Of a DNA stretch of 42,489 nt, positions 10,008-17,815 are shown in pieces. Where the stretch lies: the NCBI GenBank assembly GCA_947588275.1, contig CANPYJ010000012.1, positions 1 through 42,489 on the forward strand, given 5' to 3'. How positions within the stretch are numbered: the first letter of the stretch is position 1; every line of letters starts with the position of its first letter. Both the position numbers and the translations under genes were made by a program. The notes under the pieces were generated by a model. That model did no database searches and was not told the DNA's origin. It saw nothing but the letters and a program-made list of their open reading frames with translations. Source of the DNA: an uncultured Alphaproteobacteria bacterium (lineage in GTDB: Bacteria > Pseudomonadota > Alphaproteobacteria > RF32 > CAG-239).

Positions 10008-12200
10008 CTACCTGAGAGGTTTAATTACGATGGTTGACAAAGGCGGCAGCCGCAAGCCGATGGAATACGGCTTGTTGTTCCACTCGCCTTCGACCGCCTG
10101 CATAAAGCCTTCGTTTTTGACCCCGCTGCCCCAATAATTGACGTCATCGCTGTTAAAAATTTCCTGATAACGGCAGTCTTCGGGAACCCCGATACGATAG
10201 TCTTCACGCACAACCGGCGTAAAGTTGGACACCACTATCAGATAGTCTCCCGGTGTGTAACCCTTGCGCATATAAGATATGACACTGTCATCCGAATTTG
10301 AATGGTCTATCCACTCAAATCCGCGATAGTCAAAATCCTGCTGATACAGCGACGGATTGCCCTTATACATCAGATTGAGATCGCGCACGCAGTTTTGTAG
10401 CCCTTTGTACATCGGATAGTCCAGCAAAAACCAGCGCAGGCCTTCTTCGGCGTTCCACTCCCAATCCTGTCCGAACTCGCACCCCATAAACAAAAGCTTT
10501 TTGCCCGGATGCGTGTACATAAAACCGTAATAAGCGCGCAGGTTGGCAAACTTCTGCCACTCGTCGCCCGGCATTTTGGAGAGCATGGAACCTTTGCCGT
10601 GCACAACTTCGTCATGTGAAATCGGCAAAATGAAATTCTCGTTAAAAGCATAAAGCAGCCCGAATGTCAGCATGCCGTGATGATATTTGCGATGCACGGG
10701 ATCATGCGAGATGTATTTGAGAGTATCGTTCATCCAGCCCATGTTCCATTTGTAGCCGAAGCCCAAACCGCCCATGTCGGTCGGCCGCGAGACCATCGGC
10801 CACGCGGTGGACTCTTCAGCAATGGTCACGGCACCCGGCGCTTGCGTATAGGCCAGTTCGTTCATGCGGCGCAAAAAGGCAATGGCCTCAATGTTTTCGT
10901 TGCCGCCGTATATATTGGGAATCCACTCGCCGTTTTTGCGCGAATAGTCCAAATAAAGCATAGAAGCCACGGCGTCAACCCGCAGACCGTCAATATGAAA
11001 TTCTTTGAGCCAATAAACCGCGCTGGCACACAAAAAGTTCATGACTTCGGTGCGGCCGTAATTATAAATTTTGGTTCCCCAATCGGTGTGCTCGCCCTTG
11101 CGCGGGTCGGCATGCTCGTATAAGTGCGTACCGTCAAATTCGTTGAGGCCGTGGCCGTCTTTGGGGAAGTGCGCCGGCACCCAGTCCATAATGACGGCAA
11201 TGCCGGCCTGATGAAACTTGTCTATCAGATAACGCAAATCGTCCGGCGTCCCGAAACGACTGGTGGGCGCAAACATGCCGATAACCTGATACCCCCACGA
11301 ACCGTCGAACGGATGTTCGGCCAAAGGCAAAAATTCGACATGCGTAAAGCCCATGTTCATCACATAGGGAATCAGCGTGTCGGCCATTTCGCGATAAGTC
11401 AGATATTCGTTGTTTTCTTTGCGGCGCCAAGAGCCGGCATGAACCTCATAAATCGACATCGGCTTATCAAAACTGGTACGCTCGCCGCGGCTGGACATCC
11501 AGTCATTGTCTTCCCAAATATAGTGGTCGATATCATACACCACCGACGCCGTATGGGGGCGTTTTTCAGAATAGAACGCTACCGGATCGGCCTTGACCAA
11601 GATGGAGCTGTCCTGAGTTTTGATTTCATATTTATACAATTCGCCTTCGCCGATACCGGGGATAAAAATATCCCACACGCCGCAGGTCGGATGACGCCGC
11701 ATGGCATGAACACGGCCGTCCCAGTTATTGAAGTTGCCGACAACGCTGACGCGCTTGGCATTAGGCGCCCAAACCGCAAAGCTCACTCCCCGAACACCGC
11801 AGAGTTCGACCGGATGCGCGCCCAGTTTCTTATACATATTGAGATGTTTTCCCTCGGCCAAAAGATAGATATCCATATCGCCCATGATTGAAGGAAACCG
11901 ATATGGGTCTTCGGCTTCGTAAACATTTCCGAGGTCGTTGGTAATGCGAAATTTATATGCAAAATTTTCAATCTTGCCGAGATTAATCTGATAGAATCCG
12001 CGCGGATCAATCTGAGTCATTTCGCCCAAAAAATTGCCGGCTGAATCCAACAGTTCAATTTTGTTGGTATGAGGCTGATAGGTACGGATAAAAACTTCTT
12101 TGCTGCCCTTGTCCTTGTGAATGCCGAGTACGGCAAACACATTGCCATGGTCACCGTCAATCACTGCTTCAAGTTCTTCTTTAGATAATAAGTTTTCCAT
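10008..12200 (-). CDS. glgB: 1,4-alpha-glucan branching enzyme (GH13)
   Basis: The 730-aa enzyme introduces alpha-1,6 branches into glycogen and has the usual length of bacterial GlgB. N-terminal beta modules (about residues 1-220) precede the GH13 barrel. The motifs are VIMDWVPAHFPKD, DGLRVDAVASMLYLDYSRK (nucleophile Asp), TIAEESTAWP (Glu) and LPISHDEVVHGKGS. It is the first gene of the glycogen operon. A TTGCAT-17-TATAGA promoter lies about 70 nt upstream and AAGGA precedes the ATG. No glgA, glgC or phosphorylase gene is in the window, so synthesis and phosphorolysis genes must be elsewhere. Confidence 0.96.
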   Translation of the reverse strand: MENLLSKEELEAVIDGDHGNVFAVLGIHKDKGSKEVFIRTYQPHTNKIELLDSAGNFLGEMTQIDPRGFYQINLGKIENFAYKFRITNDLGNVYEAEDPYRFPSIMGDMDIYLLAEGKHLNMYKKLGAHPVELCGVRGVSFAVWAPNAKRVSVVGNFNNWDGRVHAMRRHPTCGVWDIFIPGIGEGELYKYEIKTQDSSILVKADPVAFYSEKRPHTASVVYDIDHYIWEDNDWMSSRGERTSFDKPMSIYEVHAGSWRRKENNEYLTYREMADTLIPYVMNMGFTHVEFLPLAEHPFDGSWGYQVIGMFAPTSRFGTPDDLRYLIDKFHQAGIAVIMDWVPAHFPKDGHGLNEFDGTHLYEHADPRKGEHTDWGTKIYNYGRTEVMNFLCASAVYWLKEFHIDGLRVDAVASMLYLDYSRKNGEWIPNIYGGNENIEAIAFLRRMNELAYTQAPGAVTIAEESTAWPMVSRPTDMGGLGFGYKWNMGWMNDTLKYISHDPVHRKYHHGMLTFGLLYAFNENFILPISHDEVVHGKGSMLSKMPGDEWQKFANLRAYYGFMYTHPGKKLLFMGCEFGQDWEWNAEEGLRWFLLDYPMYKGLQNCVRDLNLMYKGNPSLYQQDFDYRGFEWIDHSNSDDSVISYMRKGYTPGDYLIVVSNFTPVVREDYRIGVPEDCRYQEIFNSDDVNYWGSGVKNEGFMQAVEGEWNNKPYSIGLRLPPLSTIVIKPLR

Positions 12201-12267
12201 ATATATTTCCTTAAAATTAACAACATAATCCCGGCAATTCTCATTTTTGAAAACACCTATTAGATTA

Positions 12268-12296
12268 TCTATAATTTCTTATCATTTTAAATGCAA
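12268..12296 (-). promoter_or_regulatory. Promoter of the glgB-glgX-malQ-HAD operon
   Basis: On the minus strand TTGCAT (12296-12291) and TATAGA (12273-12268) are 17 bp apart, about 68 nt upstream of the glgB ATG in an AT-rich divergent intergenic region. Confidence 0.6.
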
Positions 12297-12356
12297 GTCT
12301 TTTAACAATCCAAACAAAAAATATTTAAGTTTTTTATCATTTTGCAACATTTAATA

Positions 12357-12384
12357 TTGACGGATAAAAATTTGATTGTATATT
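12357..12384 (+). promoter_or_regulatory. Promoter of the DUF2934-like gene
   Basis: TTGACG (12357-12362) and TATATT (12379-12384) are 16 bp apart and would give a leader of about 30 nt before the ATG at 12423. It diverges from the glgB promoter. Confidence 0.65.
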
Positions 12385-12422
12385 AGGTGGTGTTTACCGA
12401 ACTTTATTTGGAGTTAGTGATT

Positions 12423-12647
12423 ATGATGAAAAATAACGAAAAGGCCATTCAGGAAGCTGCTTATTTCATTTGGCAGAACGCTGGTTGCCCGCAAGGTCAG
12501 GATGAATATTTCTGGTCAATGGCGGTTGAGCAAATCAACAACCTCAACAAGTCCTGCAACAAGAAAAGCAGCAGCTCTTCCTGCAAGTCTTCTTCCAGCA
12601 AAAAGTCTTCTTGCGCAAAGAAGTCTTCTTCTAAAAAATCCAAGTAA
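12423..12647 (+). CDS. Small DUF2934-like protein with a Ser/Lys/Cys-rich tail
   Basis: The 74-aa product starts at the ATG 9 nt after GGAG (12410-12413); the frame is open further upstream but has no ribosome-binding site there. Residues 8-40 (AAYFIWQNAGCPQGQDEYFW) resemble the short DUF2934 domain, which usually reads AYxxWexxGxPxGxDxxxW. The last ~30 residues are nearly only Ser, Lys and Cys in SSSSKKSSCAKKSS-type runs. It has its own promoter and terminator, so it is monocistronic. The function of DUF2934 is not known. The basic tail could bind nucleic acid, in the manner of histone-like lysine-rich tails, but that is inference. Confidence 0.75.
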   Translation: MMKNNEKAIQEAAYFIWQNAGCPQGQDEYFWSMAVEQINNLNKSCNKKSSSSSCKSSSSKKSSCAKKSSSKKSK

Positions 12648-12668
12648 TTTTTAGAGTTGGAAAATCAT

Positions 12669-12700
12669 AAAAAAGTTCCGTTATCCGCGGAACTTTTTTT
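12669..12700. terminator. Bidirectional intrinsic terminator
   Basis: AAAAAAGTTCC, a 9-nt loop and GGAACTTTTTTT form a GC-capped stem with A and T runs on both sides. It ends the DUF2934-like gene on the plus strand. It also overlaps the stop codon of the convergent methyltransferase gene on the minus strand. Confidence 0.8.
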
Positions 12701-14012
12701 ATGTCTTTTGCGCTGAAAATAAGAATCCAGAAACATCGTTTCCGCCTTCTAAGCGGAGCACGGAACTTTGACAATTGATATTGCAAAATCCGCATTTTTG
12801 CAGCGTGTTTTGCACATAAGAACGGGAATGCAAAAAGCGCCCAGACAAATGTTGACACCATTTTTTTTCTGCGTTCGGTGCCGCACTTACCGTAAAGACA
12901 AACACCCCTTTTGAAACCAGTTTTTCGGCAACCGCGGCAAAAAGATTTTCCAACGCGCCGAAATAGGTCAGAACGTCGGCTGCCGTTATCAAATCATATT
13001 GTTGGGAAGTTGTCGTCAGATACGTCTCCGCGTCCTCCAAAAACAGATTTTCATACAATTTTTTGGCCGCCGCTTTTTTGAGCATTTCGGCTGACAAATC
13101 CACTCCGTCCATATGATAGTTACGGCACCGGGAATCGATTTCTTTTCCCATCAGTCCGGTGCCGCATCCCAAATCCAAAATACGTGTTTTCGACAGCAAA
13201 AACTCAGGGAATCGCCTATGAATTTCGGCCCCGATCAACTGCGGCGCGCAATAGTGCAAATCGCTTAAAATTTCCTCAAAAGAATCCGCAAAATTGTCAA
13301 ACACCGCCGTTACATATTCGGGATGCGAGCGAACATACTCCGGGCTCGGAAAAAACGCATTGCGCGATTGTTCGACAATCGGATTGCCGGCATATTCGGC
13401 AAGCCATTTTTGCAGCATTTCAGAGACTGTCTGCAACGACGTTTCCGAGGCAATTTCATATAACGTATATGCCATATTCAAGTGTTGGGAATCAAGCCCA
13501 CCGGAAAGTTTGACCGCCTGCCACGCCGCCTCAAGCGCCGTTTGCCAATGAGCATTTTTTTGCGCTGCCTGCGAAAGCAGATTATATGTCCAAAAACATT
13601 GGCCGGCGGCCGCCGCCCGTGTCAAAAAATTTTCGGCCGCGGCATAATGTTCGCGCGCCATTTCTATTTTGCCGCGCGTCAATTGGGCTTGCGGAGTATC
13701 AGGCAAATCTTGTGCGGCAGACCAAGCCTCGGCAGGTTGATTCAGAAACAGCAGAGCCTCGCAACGATTGATTTGCGCTTCCGGATTATGCGGATCGTCT
13801 TGCAGAATTTTTTGATAAAAATCGAGCGCCGTCCGATATTCGCCCTGCACAAAAAAACAATTGCCGGCAATAGCCAAAAGGCTCTGATTTCGCGGCTGCC
13901 TTTGCAGCCCCATTTGCGCGATTTTCAGCGCCGAAGCATAGTCTTCGCGCCGGTAAGCGGCCGCCGCCTCGGCGGCAATGTCTTTGCCTTTTGACAAGAA
14001 GAATCCGAACAT
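12699..14012 (-). CDS. TPR-repeat protein with C-terminal SAM methyltransferase domain
   Basis: The 437-aa protein has two parts. Residues about 10-200 are helical TPR repeats, including AAAYRREDYASALKIAQMGL and GEYRTALDFYQKILQDDP. Residues about 235-430 form a class I methyltransferase with the SAM-binding glycine motif RILDLGCGTGLMG, the acidic residue in GVDLSAEMLKKA, and DLITAADVLTYFG as motif IV. TPR-methyltransferase fusions are common in Alphaproteobacteria, but their substrates are mostly undefined. It is monocistronic, converges on the DUF2934-like gene and diverges from the MATE gene. The substrate is unknown. Confidence 0.85.
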   Translation of the reverse strand: MFGFFLSKGKDIAAEAAAAYRREDYASALKIAQMGLQRQPRNQSLLAIAGNCFFVQGEYRTALDFYQKILQDDPHNPEAQINRCEALLFLNQPAEAWSAAQDLPDTPQAQLTRGKIEMAREHYAAAENFLTRAAAAGQCFWTYNLLSQAAQKNAHWQTALEAAWQAVKLSGGLDSQHLNMAYTLYEIASETSLQTVSEMLQKWLAEYAGNPIVEQSRNAFFPSPEYVRSHPEYVTAVFDNFADSFEEILSDLHYCAPQLIGAEIHRRFPEFLLSKTRILDLGCGTGLMGKEIDSRCRNYHMDGVDLSAEMLKKAAAKKLYENLFLEDAETYLTTTSQQYDLITAADVLTYFGALENLFAAVAEKLVSKGVFVFTVSAAPNAEKKWCQHLSGRFLHSRSYVQNTLQKCGFCNINCQSSVLRLEGGNDVSGFLFSAQKT

Positions 14013-14015
14013 AAT

Positions 14016-14046
14016 TTGACTTTTGTCCGTTGGAGATTTATATAAT
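14016..14046 (+). promoter_or_regulatory. Possible promoter of the MATE gene
   Basis: TTGACT (14016-14021) precedes TATAAT (14041-14046) by 19 bp, or TATATA (14039-14044) by 17 bp, about 30 nt upstream of the MATE start. It overlaps the first codon of the divergent methyltransferase gene. Confidence 0.45.
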
Positions 14047-14074
14047 GGCGATTATAGCAGCTTAGTGGTTAACA

Positions 14075-15409
14075 ATGATTTATTCATATCGCAAAATTTT
14101 ACAAATTTCGCTGCCGATTTTGCTTGGTCTGCTCATCCAAAACCTTATCGGCGTAACCGACACCGCTTTTTTGGGGCGGGTCGGCGCGACGGAGTTGGGC
14201 GCATCGGCGTTGGCTGGCGTGTTTTATATCACTGTTTTTGTTTTGGCGCAAGGCTATGGCATCGGCGTGCAAATCATCACCGCACGTCGCAACGGCGAAG
14301 CCGATTTTGGCAAAATCGGCGCAGTCAATTATCAGGGCGTCGTCTTTCTGACAACAGCCGCCGTTATTACGATTATTCTGCTGGAAACCGGTGCGCCTGC
14401 ACTGCTCAAAACATTCATATCTTCCCCTGCTGTTTATGACAAGTCGCTCGTTTATCTGAAAGTGCGCGTCTTCGGCTTTTTATTTGCATTTCCGTTGGTG
14501 ATATTTCGAGCTTTTTATGTTGGCATTACCCGAACCGCGGTCTTGACATGGAGCGCGGTTTTTATGCTGCTGGCCAACGTTTTTTTGGACTACGTCCTCA
14601 TCTTCGGGCACTTCGGTCTGCCCGCCATGGGAATCGCCGGAGCCGCTTTAGCCTCGGTTTTAGCCGAGGCGCTAACGCTGGTTTTTTGTATGATTTATAT
14701 GTTGAGCACGACCAATCTCAAAAAATACGGTTTTGACAAATTTACGCTGTTTGACTTTCCTGTTTTTAAGGAAATTTGGAAACTTTCGACGTGGACGATT
14801 TTGCAATATTTTATCTCAATGATTACTTGGCTGTTCTTTTTCTTGGCCATTGAGCATCTGGGCGAAACCGAGCTGGCCGTCTCCAACATTCTGCGCAGCA
14901 TTACGGTGTTTCCGTTTATGCTGACGGCGGCCTTGGGTGCCGTGGCCAACACCATCACCGGCAACCTTATCGGCGCACGCCGTCCGGAGCAGGTTTTGCC
15001 AACCGGATATCGCACCGTTGAATTGTGCTATGGAATCGGCTTTTGCCTACTGTTAATCATGATGATTTTTCCACGTGCAATTTTGCACATTTACACCGAT
15101 GATGTCGCGCTTATCAATCAGGCAATCATACCTTATTACGCCGCTTTGAGCGTATTTGCCTTTATGGCGCCAAGCATGGTACTGCTCAGTATTGTTTCGG
15201 GCAGCGGGCAAACCAAAGCCGCAATGTATATGGAACTGGGCGCATCCATATTGTACACGCTCGACGTTTGGTTTGTGGTGCTGCATCTGCGAGCAGATTT
15301 GTTTGTGTGTTGGACCTGCGAACATTCTTACTATATTCCCCTCACGTGGTTGGTGTGGCGCTATCTGCACCGCAAGGATTGGTCGGCCAAACTGTTTAGC
15401 CCGATTTGA
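14075..15409 (+). CDS. MATE-family efflux transporter
   Basis: The 444-aa membrane protein has about 12 hydrophobic segments. The MATE-type first half shows LPILLGLLIQNLIGVTDTAF and GVFYITVFVLAQGYGIG, and the second half ISMITWLFFFLAIEHLG. Such proteins export cationic drugs or metabolites in exchange for Na+ or H+; the N-terminal region with VTDTAFLGRVG resembles the DinF/NorM branch. The ATG at 14075 has no clear Shine-Dalgarno. It stands alone between a divergent methyltransferase gene and a bidirectional terminator. Confidence 0.9.
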   Translation: MIYSYRKILQISLPILLGLLIQNLIGVTDTAFLGRVGATELGASALAGVFYITVFVLAQGYGIGVQIITARRNGEADFGKIGAVNYQGVVFLTTAAVITIILLETGAPALLKTFISSPAVYDKSLVYLKVRVFGFLFAFPLVIFRAFYVGITRTAVLTWSAVFMLLANVFLDYVLIFGHFGLPAMGIAGAALASVLAEALTLVFCMIYMLSTTNLKKYGFDKFTLFDFPVFKEIWKLSTWTILQYFISMITWLFFFLAIEHLGETELAVSNILRSITVFPFMLTAALGAVANTITGNLIGARRPEQVLPTGYRTVELCYGIGFCLLLIMMIFPRAILHIYTDDVALINQAIIPYYAALSVFAFMAPSMVLLSIVSGSGQTKAAMYMELGASILYTLDVWFVVLHLRADLFVCWTCEHSYYIPLTWLVWRYLHRKDWSAKLFSPI

Positions 15410-15447
15410 CTTGCAACCCAAAAAAAATCAATAAGGAACAAAAAGCC

Positions 15448-15483
15448 AAAATTGTGATAAGTCAGCCGACTTATCACGATTTT
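15448..15483. terminator. Bidirectional terminator between the MATE gene and the invertase
   Basis: A 16-bp stem with one T-G pair (15448-15463 and 15468-15483) and an AGCC loop is flanked by A- and T-rich sequence. The invertase stop codon (15474-15476) lies within the right arm, so the hairpin ends both convergent genes. Confidence 0.7.
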
Positions 15484-16091
15484 ACATCTCGTAATATCTT
15501 ATCAGGAATCGCATTATTTATATACCGATGCAAAGTCTGCCAGGTACATCCCATAAGTCTTGCAATTTCAGACTTTGATACATTTTTATCTAACAGCTCT
15601 TTTATTTTGTTGTGCTTTTTTTCAAGCTTTTTATAAGTAAAACCGAACGGTCTACCTAAATGTTTTCCTTCATCTTTTAATCTTTGAAGCGAATTTTTAG
15701 TTCTGGCAGAAATTAATTGGCGTTCAATCTCGCTGGCCAAACCAAAAGCAAAGGCCAAAACCTTACTTTGAATATCTGCTCCAAGGCGATAATTTTCTTT
15801 TATAGTCCATACTTGGCAGTCTTTCTCCAGACATTGTTGTAAAATTCCCATTACCTCCAATAAATTTCTTCCTAAACGAGAAAGCTCAGAAGCAATTAAA
15901 ATATCGCCTTTTTTGAGCCTCTTTAGTATTTTTCCAAGTTTTCGATTGTTTAATACCACTTTAGAAGAGATTGTTTCTTCAATCCATTTATCAATATTTA
16001 TATTGTTCTTATCGGCGAATGTTTGAATTTCGTGTTTTTGGTTACAAACCTGTTGGTGATTCGTACTTATTCTGCAATATCCATAAATCAT
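15474..16091 (-). CDS. Serine recombinase, Mpi-like DNA invertase
   Basis: The 205-aa protein is a small serine recombinase. The N-terminal MIYGYCRIST carries the catalytic Ser9, and ELSRLGRN (about residues 69-76) the conserved arginines. The segments QVWTIKENYRLG and KVLAFAFGLASEIERQLIS follow. The C-terminal helix-turn-helix is KSEIARLMGCTWQTLHRYI (about 173-191). From memory, the central segments closely resemble Mpi, the Bacteroides fragilis invertase that flips many capsule promoters. AAGGA precedes the ATG. The gene is AT-rich compared with its neighbours, suggesting transfer. Directly upstream is a 143-bp segment with inverted-repeat ends enclosing a promoter (16180-16322), its probable substrate. 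Resolvase activity on another element remains possible. Confidence 0.9.
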   Translation of the reverse strand: MIYGYCRISTNHQQVCNQKHEIQTFADKNNINIDKWIEETISSKVVLNNRKLGKILKRLKKGDILIASELSRLGRNLLEVMGILQQCLEKDCQVWTIKENYRLGADIQSKVLAFAFGLASEIERQLISARTKNSLQRLKDEGKHLGRPFGFTYKKLEKKHNKIKELLDKNVSKSEIARLMGCTWQTLHRYINNAIPDKILRDVKS

Positions 16092-16179
16092 ATTAAATCC
16101 TTATAAATAGTCATTTAACTCTTTATAAGAATAACCAATATTTCTAAGAAAAAGCCTATGAAAAATAGAAACTATACGT

Positions 16180-16192
16180 AAACCAACGTTTA
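16180..16192 (+). repeat. Left recombination half-pair of invertible promoter 1
   Basis: AAACCAACGTTTA is an inverted match (11 of 13) to 16310-16322. Allowing three unmatched bases, the similarity extends outward to a shared TATA (16173-16176 against 16326-16329). The site itself sits in a short palindrome, CTATACGTAAAC-caac-GTTTACGTAGAG (16172-16199). Confidence 0.65.
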
Positions 16193-16265
16193 CGTAGAGT
16201 TCTTTATATCCGTTTTTCCAAACAAATAAGAAAATTAAAAAATCTTTGTATTATATAATTTTTCC

Positions 16266-16294
16266 TTGCATTATTAATTTTGTCGGATTATAAA
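16266..16294 (+). promoter_or_regulatory. Promoter inside invertible segment 1, now facing the acetyltransferase
   Basis: TTGCAT (16266-16271), 17 bp, TATAAA (16289-16294). The surrounding 16261-16322 matches 32050-32110 at roughly three quarters of positions with a 1-bp indel. Transcription would begin near 16301 and give a leader of about 130 nt. If 16180-16322 were inverted, the promoter would face the invertase gene with about 110 nt of leader. Confidence 0.7.
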
Positions 16295-16309
16295 TTTTAC
16301 TATATTAAA

Positions 16310-16322
16310 TAAACGTTCCTTT
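16310..16322 (-). repeat. Right recombination half-pair of invertible promoter 1
   Basis: On the minus strand this reads AAAGGAACGTTTA, the inverted partner of 16180-16192. It also matches the island-2 site at 32098-32110 (AAAGGTACGTTTA) in 12 of 13 bases. Confidence 0.65.
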
Positions 16323-16429
16323 CGATATAAAATGAGTATGTTCATATATGCTATACAAGCAAAGCGTTTTGCAATTATGCATATCATATTGCATTAGAGA
16401 TTACGAAAAGCTCTTTAAATGAGGTAAAA

Positions 16430-16867
16430 ATGATTCACCCAACGTCTGATGTACAAACGACAAATATCGGAAAAAATACAAATGTCTGGCAATTTTGTGT
16501 TATTTTGCCTAATGCCAAAATTGGCAACAACTGCAATATTTGTTCGCATTGTTTTATTGAAAATGATGTCATTGTCGGAAACAATGTAACAGTCAAATGC
16601 GGTGTACAACTTTGGGATGGGGTTATCATTGAAGATAATGTTTTTATAGGTCCAAATGTCACTTTTTGCAATGACAAGTACCCGCGTTCAAAATGTTATC
16701 CGGATGAATTTATGAAAACAATTGTAAAAAAAGGAGCAAGTATAGGGGCTAATGCCACTATATTACCGGGACGCATTATTGGTGAAGGTGCAATGATCGG
16801 CGCCGGAAGTATTGTAACAAAAGATGTGGAGCCTAATTCTGTTTATATTAATAAGCTCAATAAGTAA
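16430..16867 (+). CDS. Left-handed beta-helix (hexapeptide) acyltransferase for a surface sugar
   Basis: The 145-aa protein is almost entirely hexapeptide repeats (for example [37 protein letters not shown]). It has the NDKYPRS loop typical of WbpD/WlbB and FdtC/QdtC-type N-acetyltransferases, which acetylate amino sugars on nucleotide carriers for O-antigen or capsule. The C-terminus ends abruptly ([13 protein letters not shown]) where relatives usually continue with a GNPAK-like motif, so it may be slightly truncated. GAGG lies 6 nt before the ATG. It stands alone, AT-rich, downstream of the invertible promoter and without other sugar genes, suggesting a phase-variable surface modification. 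Confidence 0.85.
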   Translation: MIHPTSDVQTTNIGKNTNVWQFCVILPNAKIGNNCNICSHCFIENDVIVGNNVTVKCGVQLWDGVIIEDNVFIGPNVTFCNDKYPRSKCYPDEFMKTIVKKGASIGANATILPGRIIGEGAMIGAGSIVTKDVEPNSVYINKLNK

Positions 16868-17111
16868 CATAGATGAAGCTTAAGAATTTTATTATATAAG
16901 CATGATTTATCATTGGCATATAATAAAAAATAATGTTGAATATTTAATCAATTAGGCTGCCTATTAAAGTGCTTATAAGATAATATGTTGGTTGTTTCGG
17001 AGCTTTCTCTTTCAGGGAGAGGTCTATTTGCCGCCATAGGAATCTTAGCATAATTCCCAGAAAAAGACTGTCTGACAGGGCATATGAATTTGCTTAAAGT
17101 TGAGCCGAGTT
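16868..17111. other. AT-rich spacer without a recognisable gene
   Basis: No supported gene lies between the acetyltransferase and the tRNA-Leu terminator. A short open stretch near 16985-17051 (reading LVVSELSLSGRGLF) might be a remnant of a lost gene, but it has no start signal and no recognisable family. Confidence 0.4.
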
Positions 17112-17150
17112 AAAAAAACAAAGGAGCTGCAAAAAAATCTGCAGCTCCTT
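17112..17150 (-). terminator. Terminator of tRNA-Leu
   Basis: On the minus strand AAGGAGCTGCA and TGCAGCTCCTT form an 11-bp perfect stem, followed by TTTG and a T7 run, directly after the tRNA 3' end. Confidence 0.9.
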
Positions 17151-17157
17151 CACTGTT

Positions 17158-17243
17158 TGGTAGGGGTGGTCGGACTCGAACCGACACGGCTTGTGGCCAC
17201 AAGATTTTGAGTCTAGCGCGTCTACCAGTTCCGCCACACCCCC
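17158..17243 (-). tRNA. tRNA-Leu (CAA), CCA encoded
   Basis: The 86-nt gene folds as a class II tRNA. The acceptor stem is GGGGGTG paired with CACCCCT (closing G-U pair), with discriminator A and an encoded CCA. The D-arm region contains TGGCGGAACTGGTAGACGCG, and the T-loop GGTTCGAGTCC. The anticodon loop CTCAAAA gives anticodon CAA (codon UUG). The variable arm GTGGCCACAAGCC is long, as in tRNA-Leu. The anticodon stem CTAGA/TCTTG has one U-U mismatch. AT-rich island 1 ends just downstream of its terminator. Confidence 0.95.
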
Positions 17244-17255
17244 ATCGTTCAGACA

Positions 17256-17284
17256 TAGATAATCTATTTAATTCTTTCCGTCAA
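17256..17284 (-). promoter_or_regulatory. Promoter of tRNA-Leu
   Basis: On the minus strand TTGACG (17284-17279), a 17-bp spacer and TATCTA (17261-17256), 12 nt upstream of the tRNA 5' end. Confidence 0.75.
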
Positions 17285-17311
17285 CAACTTTTTTTTACCA
17301 ATAGCAAAAAT

Positions 17312-17704
17312 TTATTCTGCTTTCGCTTCGCTTTCAAGATTAATCCCGTCGCCGGCCAGCCCTTTGGCAATATTCATATTGATGTTTATCAGCGCTTCCA
17401 GCTTTCGCGGCTCCGGCGCGGCCAAGGTGTCGACCGTCCGCTGAAATACGAACATGGCCAAATTCAAAATATTGTTTCTGACCTCCGGCGGCTGAGGACA
17501 ATCTTCCTCACGCATTGCCGAAGCCAGGATAGTCCACAATTTGCGGTTTTTTTCAAGAGCTTCGGGCAGATCTTCCCGACGGGCTTCCCAATCTTCTTTG
17601 ATGGCATTAAGACCGGAAGCCGTTTTAATCAAGGCGCGGCTTTCCAGCTCTGCCTCATTCAAACCGGAAATCTGCGTCTGTACATAATTTTGCGAAAGAT
17701 CCAT
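17312..17704 (-). CDS. flaF: Flagellar biosynthesis regulator FlaF family
   Basis: The 130-aa protein matches the alphaproteobacterial FlaF pattern along its length. An N-terminal helix leads into the central EALEKNRKLWTILASAM, followed by LPxEVRxNI-like PPEVRNNILNLAMFVFQRT, and then PRKLEALININMNIAKGL. In Caulobacter, FlaF acts with FlbT in post-transcriptional control and assembly of flagellin. Here it is alone between tRNA-Leu and a divergent solute-binding protein gene, with no flagellin or flbT nearby. If functional, it implies flagellar genes elsewhere. AAGGA lies 11 nt before the ATG, a somewhat long spacing. Confidence 0.8.
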   Translation of the reverse strand: MDLSQNYVQTQISGLNEAELESRALIKTASGLNAIKEDWEARREDLPEALEKNRKLWTILASAMREEDCPQPPEVRNNILNLAMFVFQRTVDTLAAPEPRKLEALININMNIAKGLAGDGINLESEAKAE

Positions 17705-17815
17705 CGATCGTCAAATCCTTTATAAAAATAAAAGGTTTCTTAAGATTATTATACTAAGATGATAACTAAATTTGGTTACTCATTGGTAAATTTTTTATTT
17801 CTTTGGATAAATTCG

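Noticed and set aside
16172..16199. 12-bp palindrome CTATACGTAAAC/GTTTACGTAGAG as a terminator or repressor site
   Set aside because: No T run follows. Its core matches the distant inverted site at 16310-16322, so a recombination site explains it better, although an operator role is not excluded.
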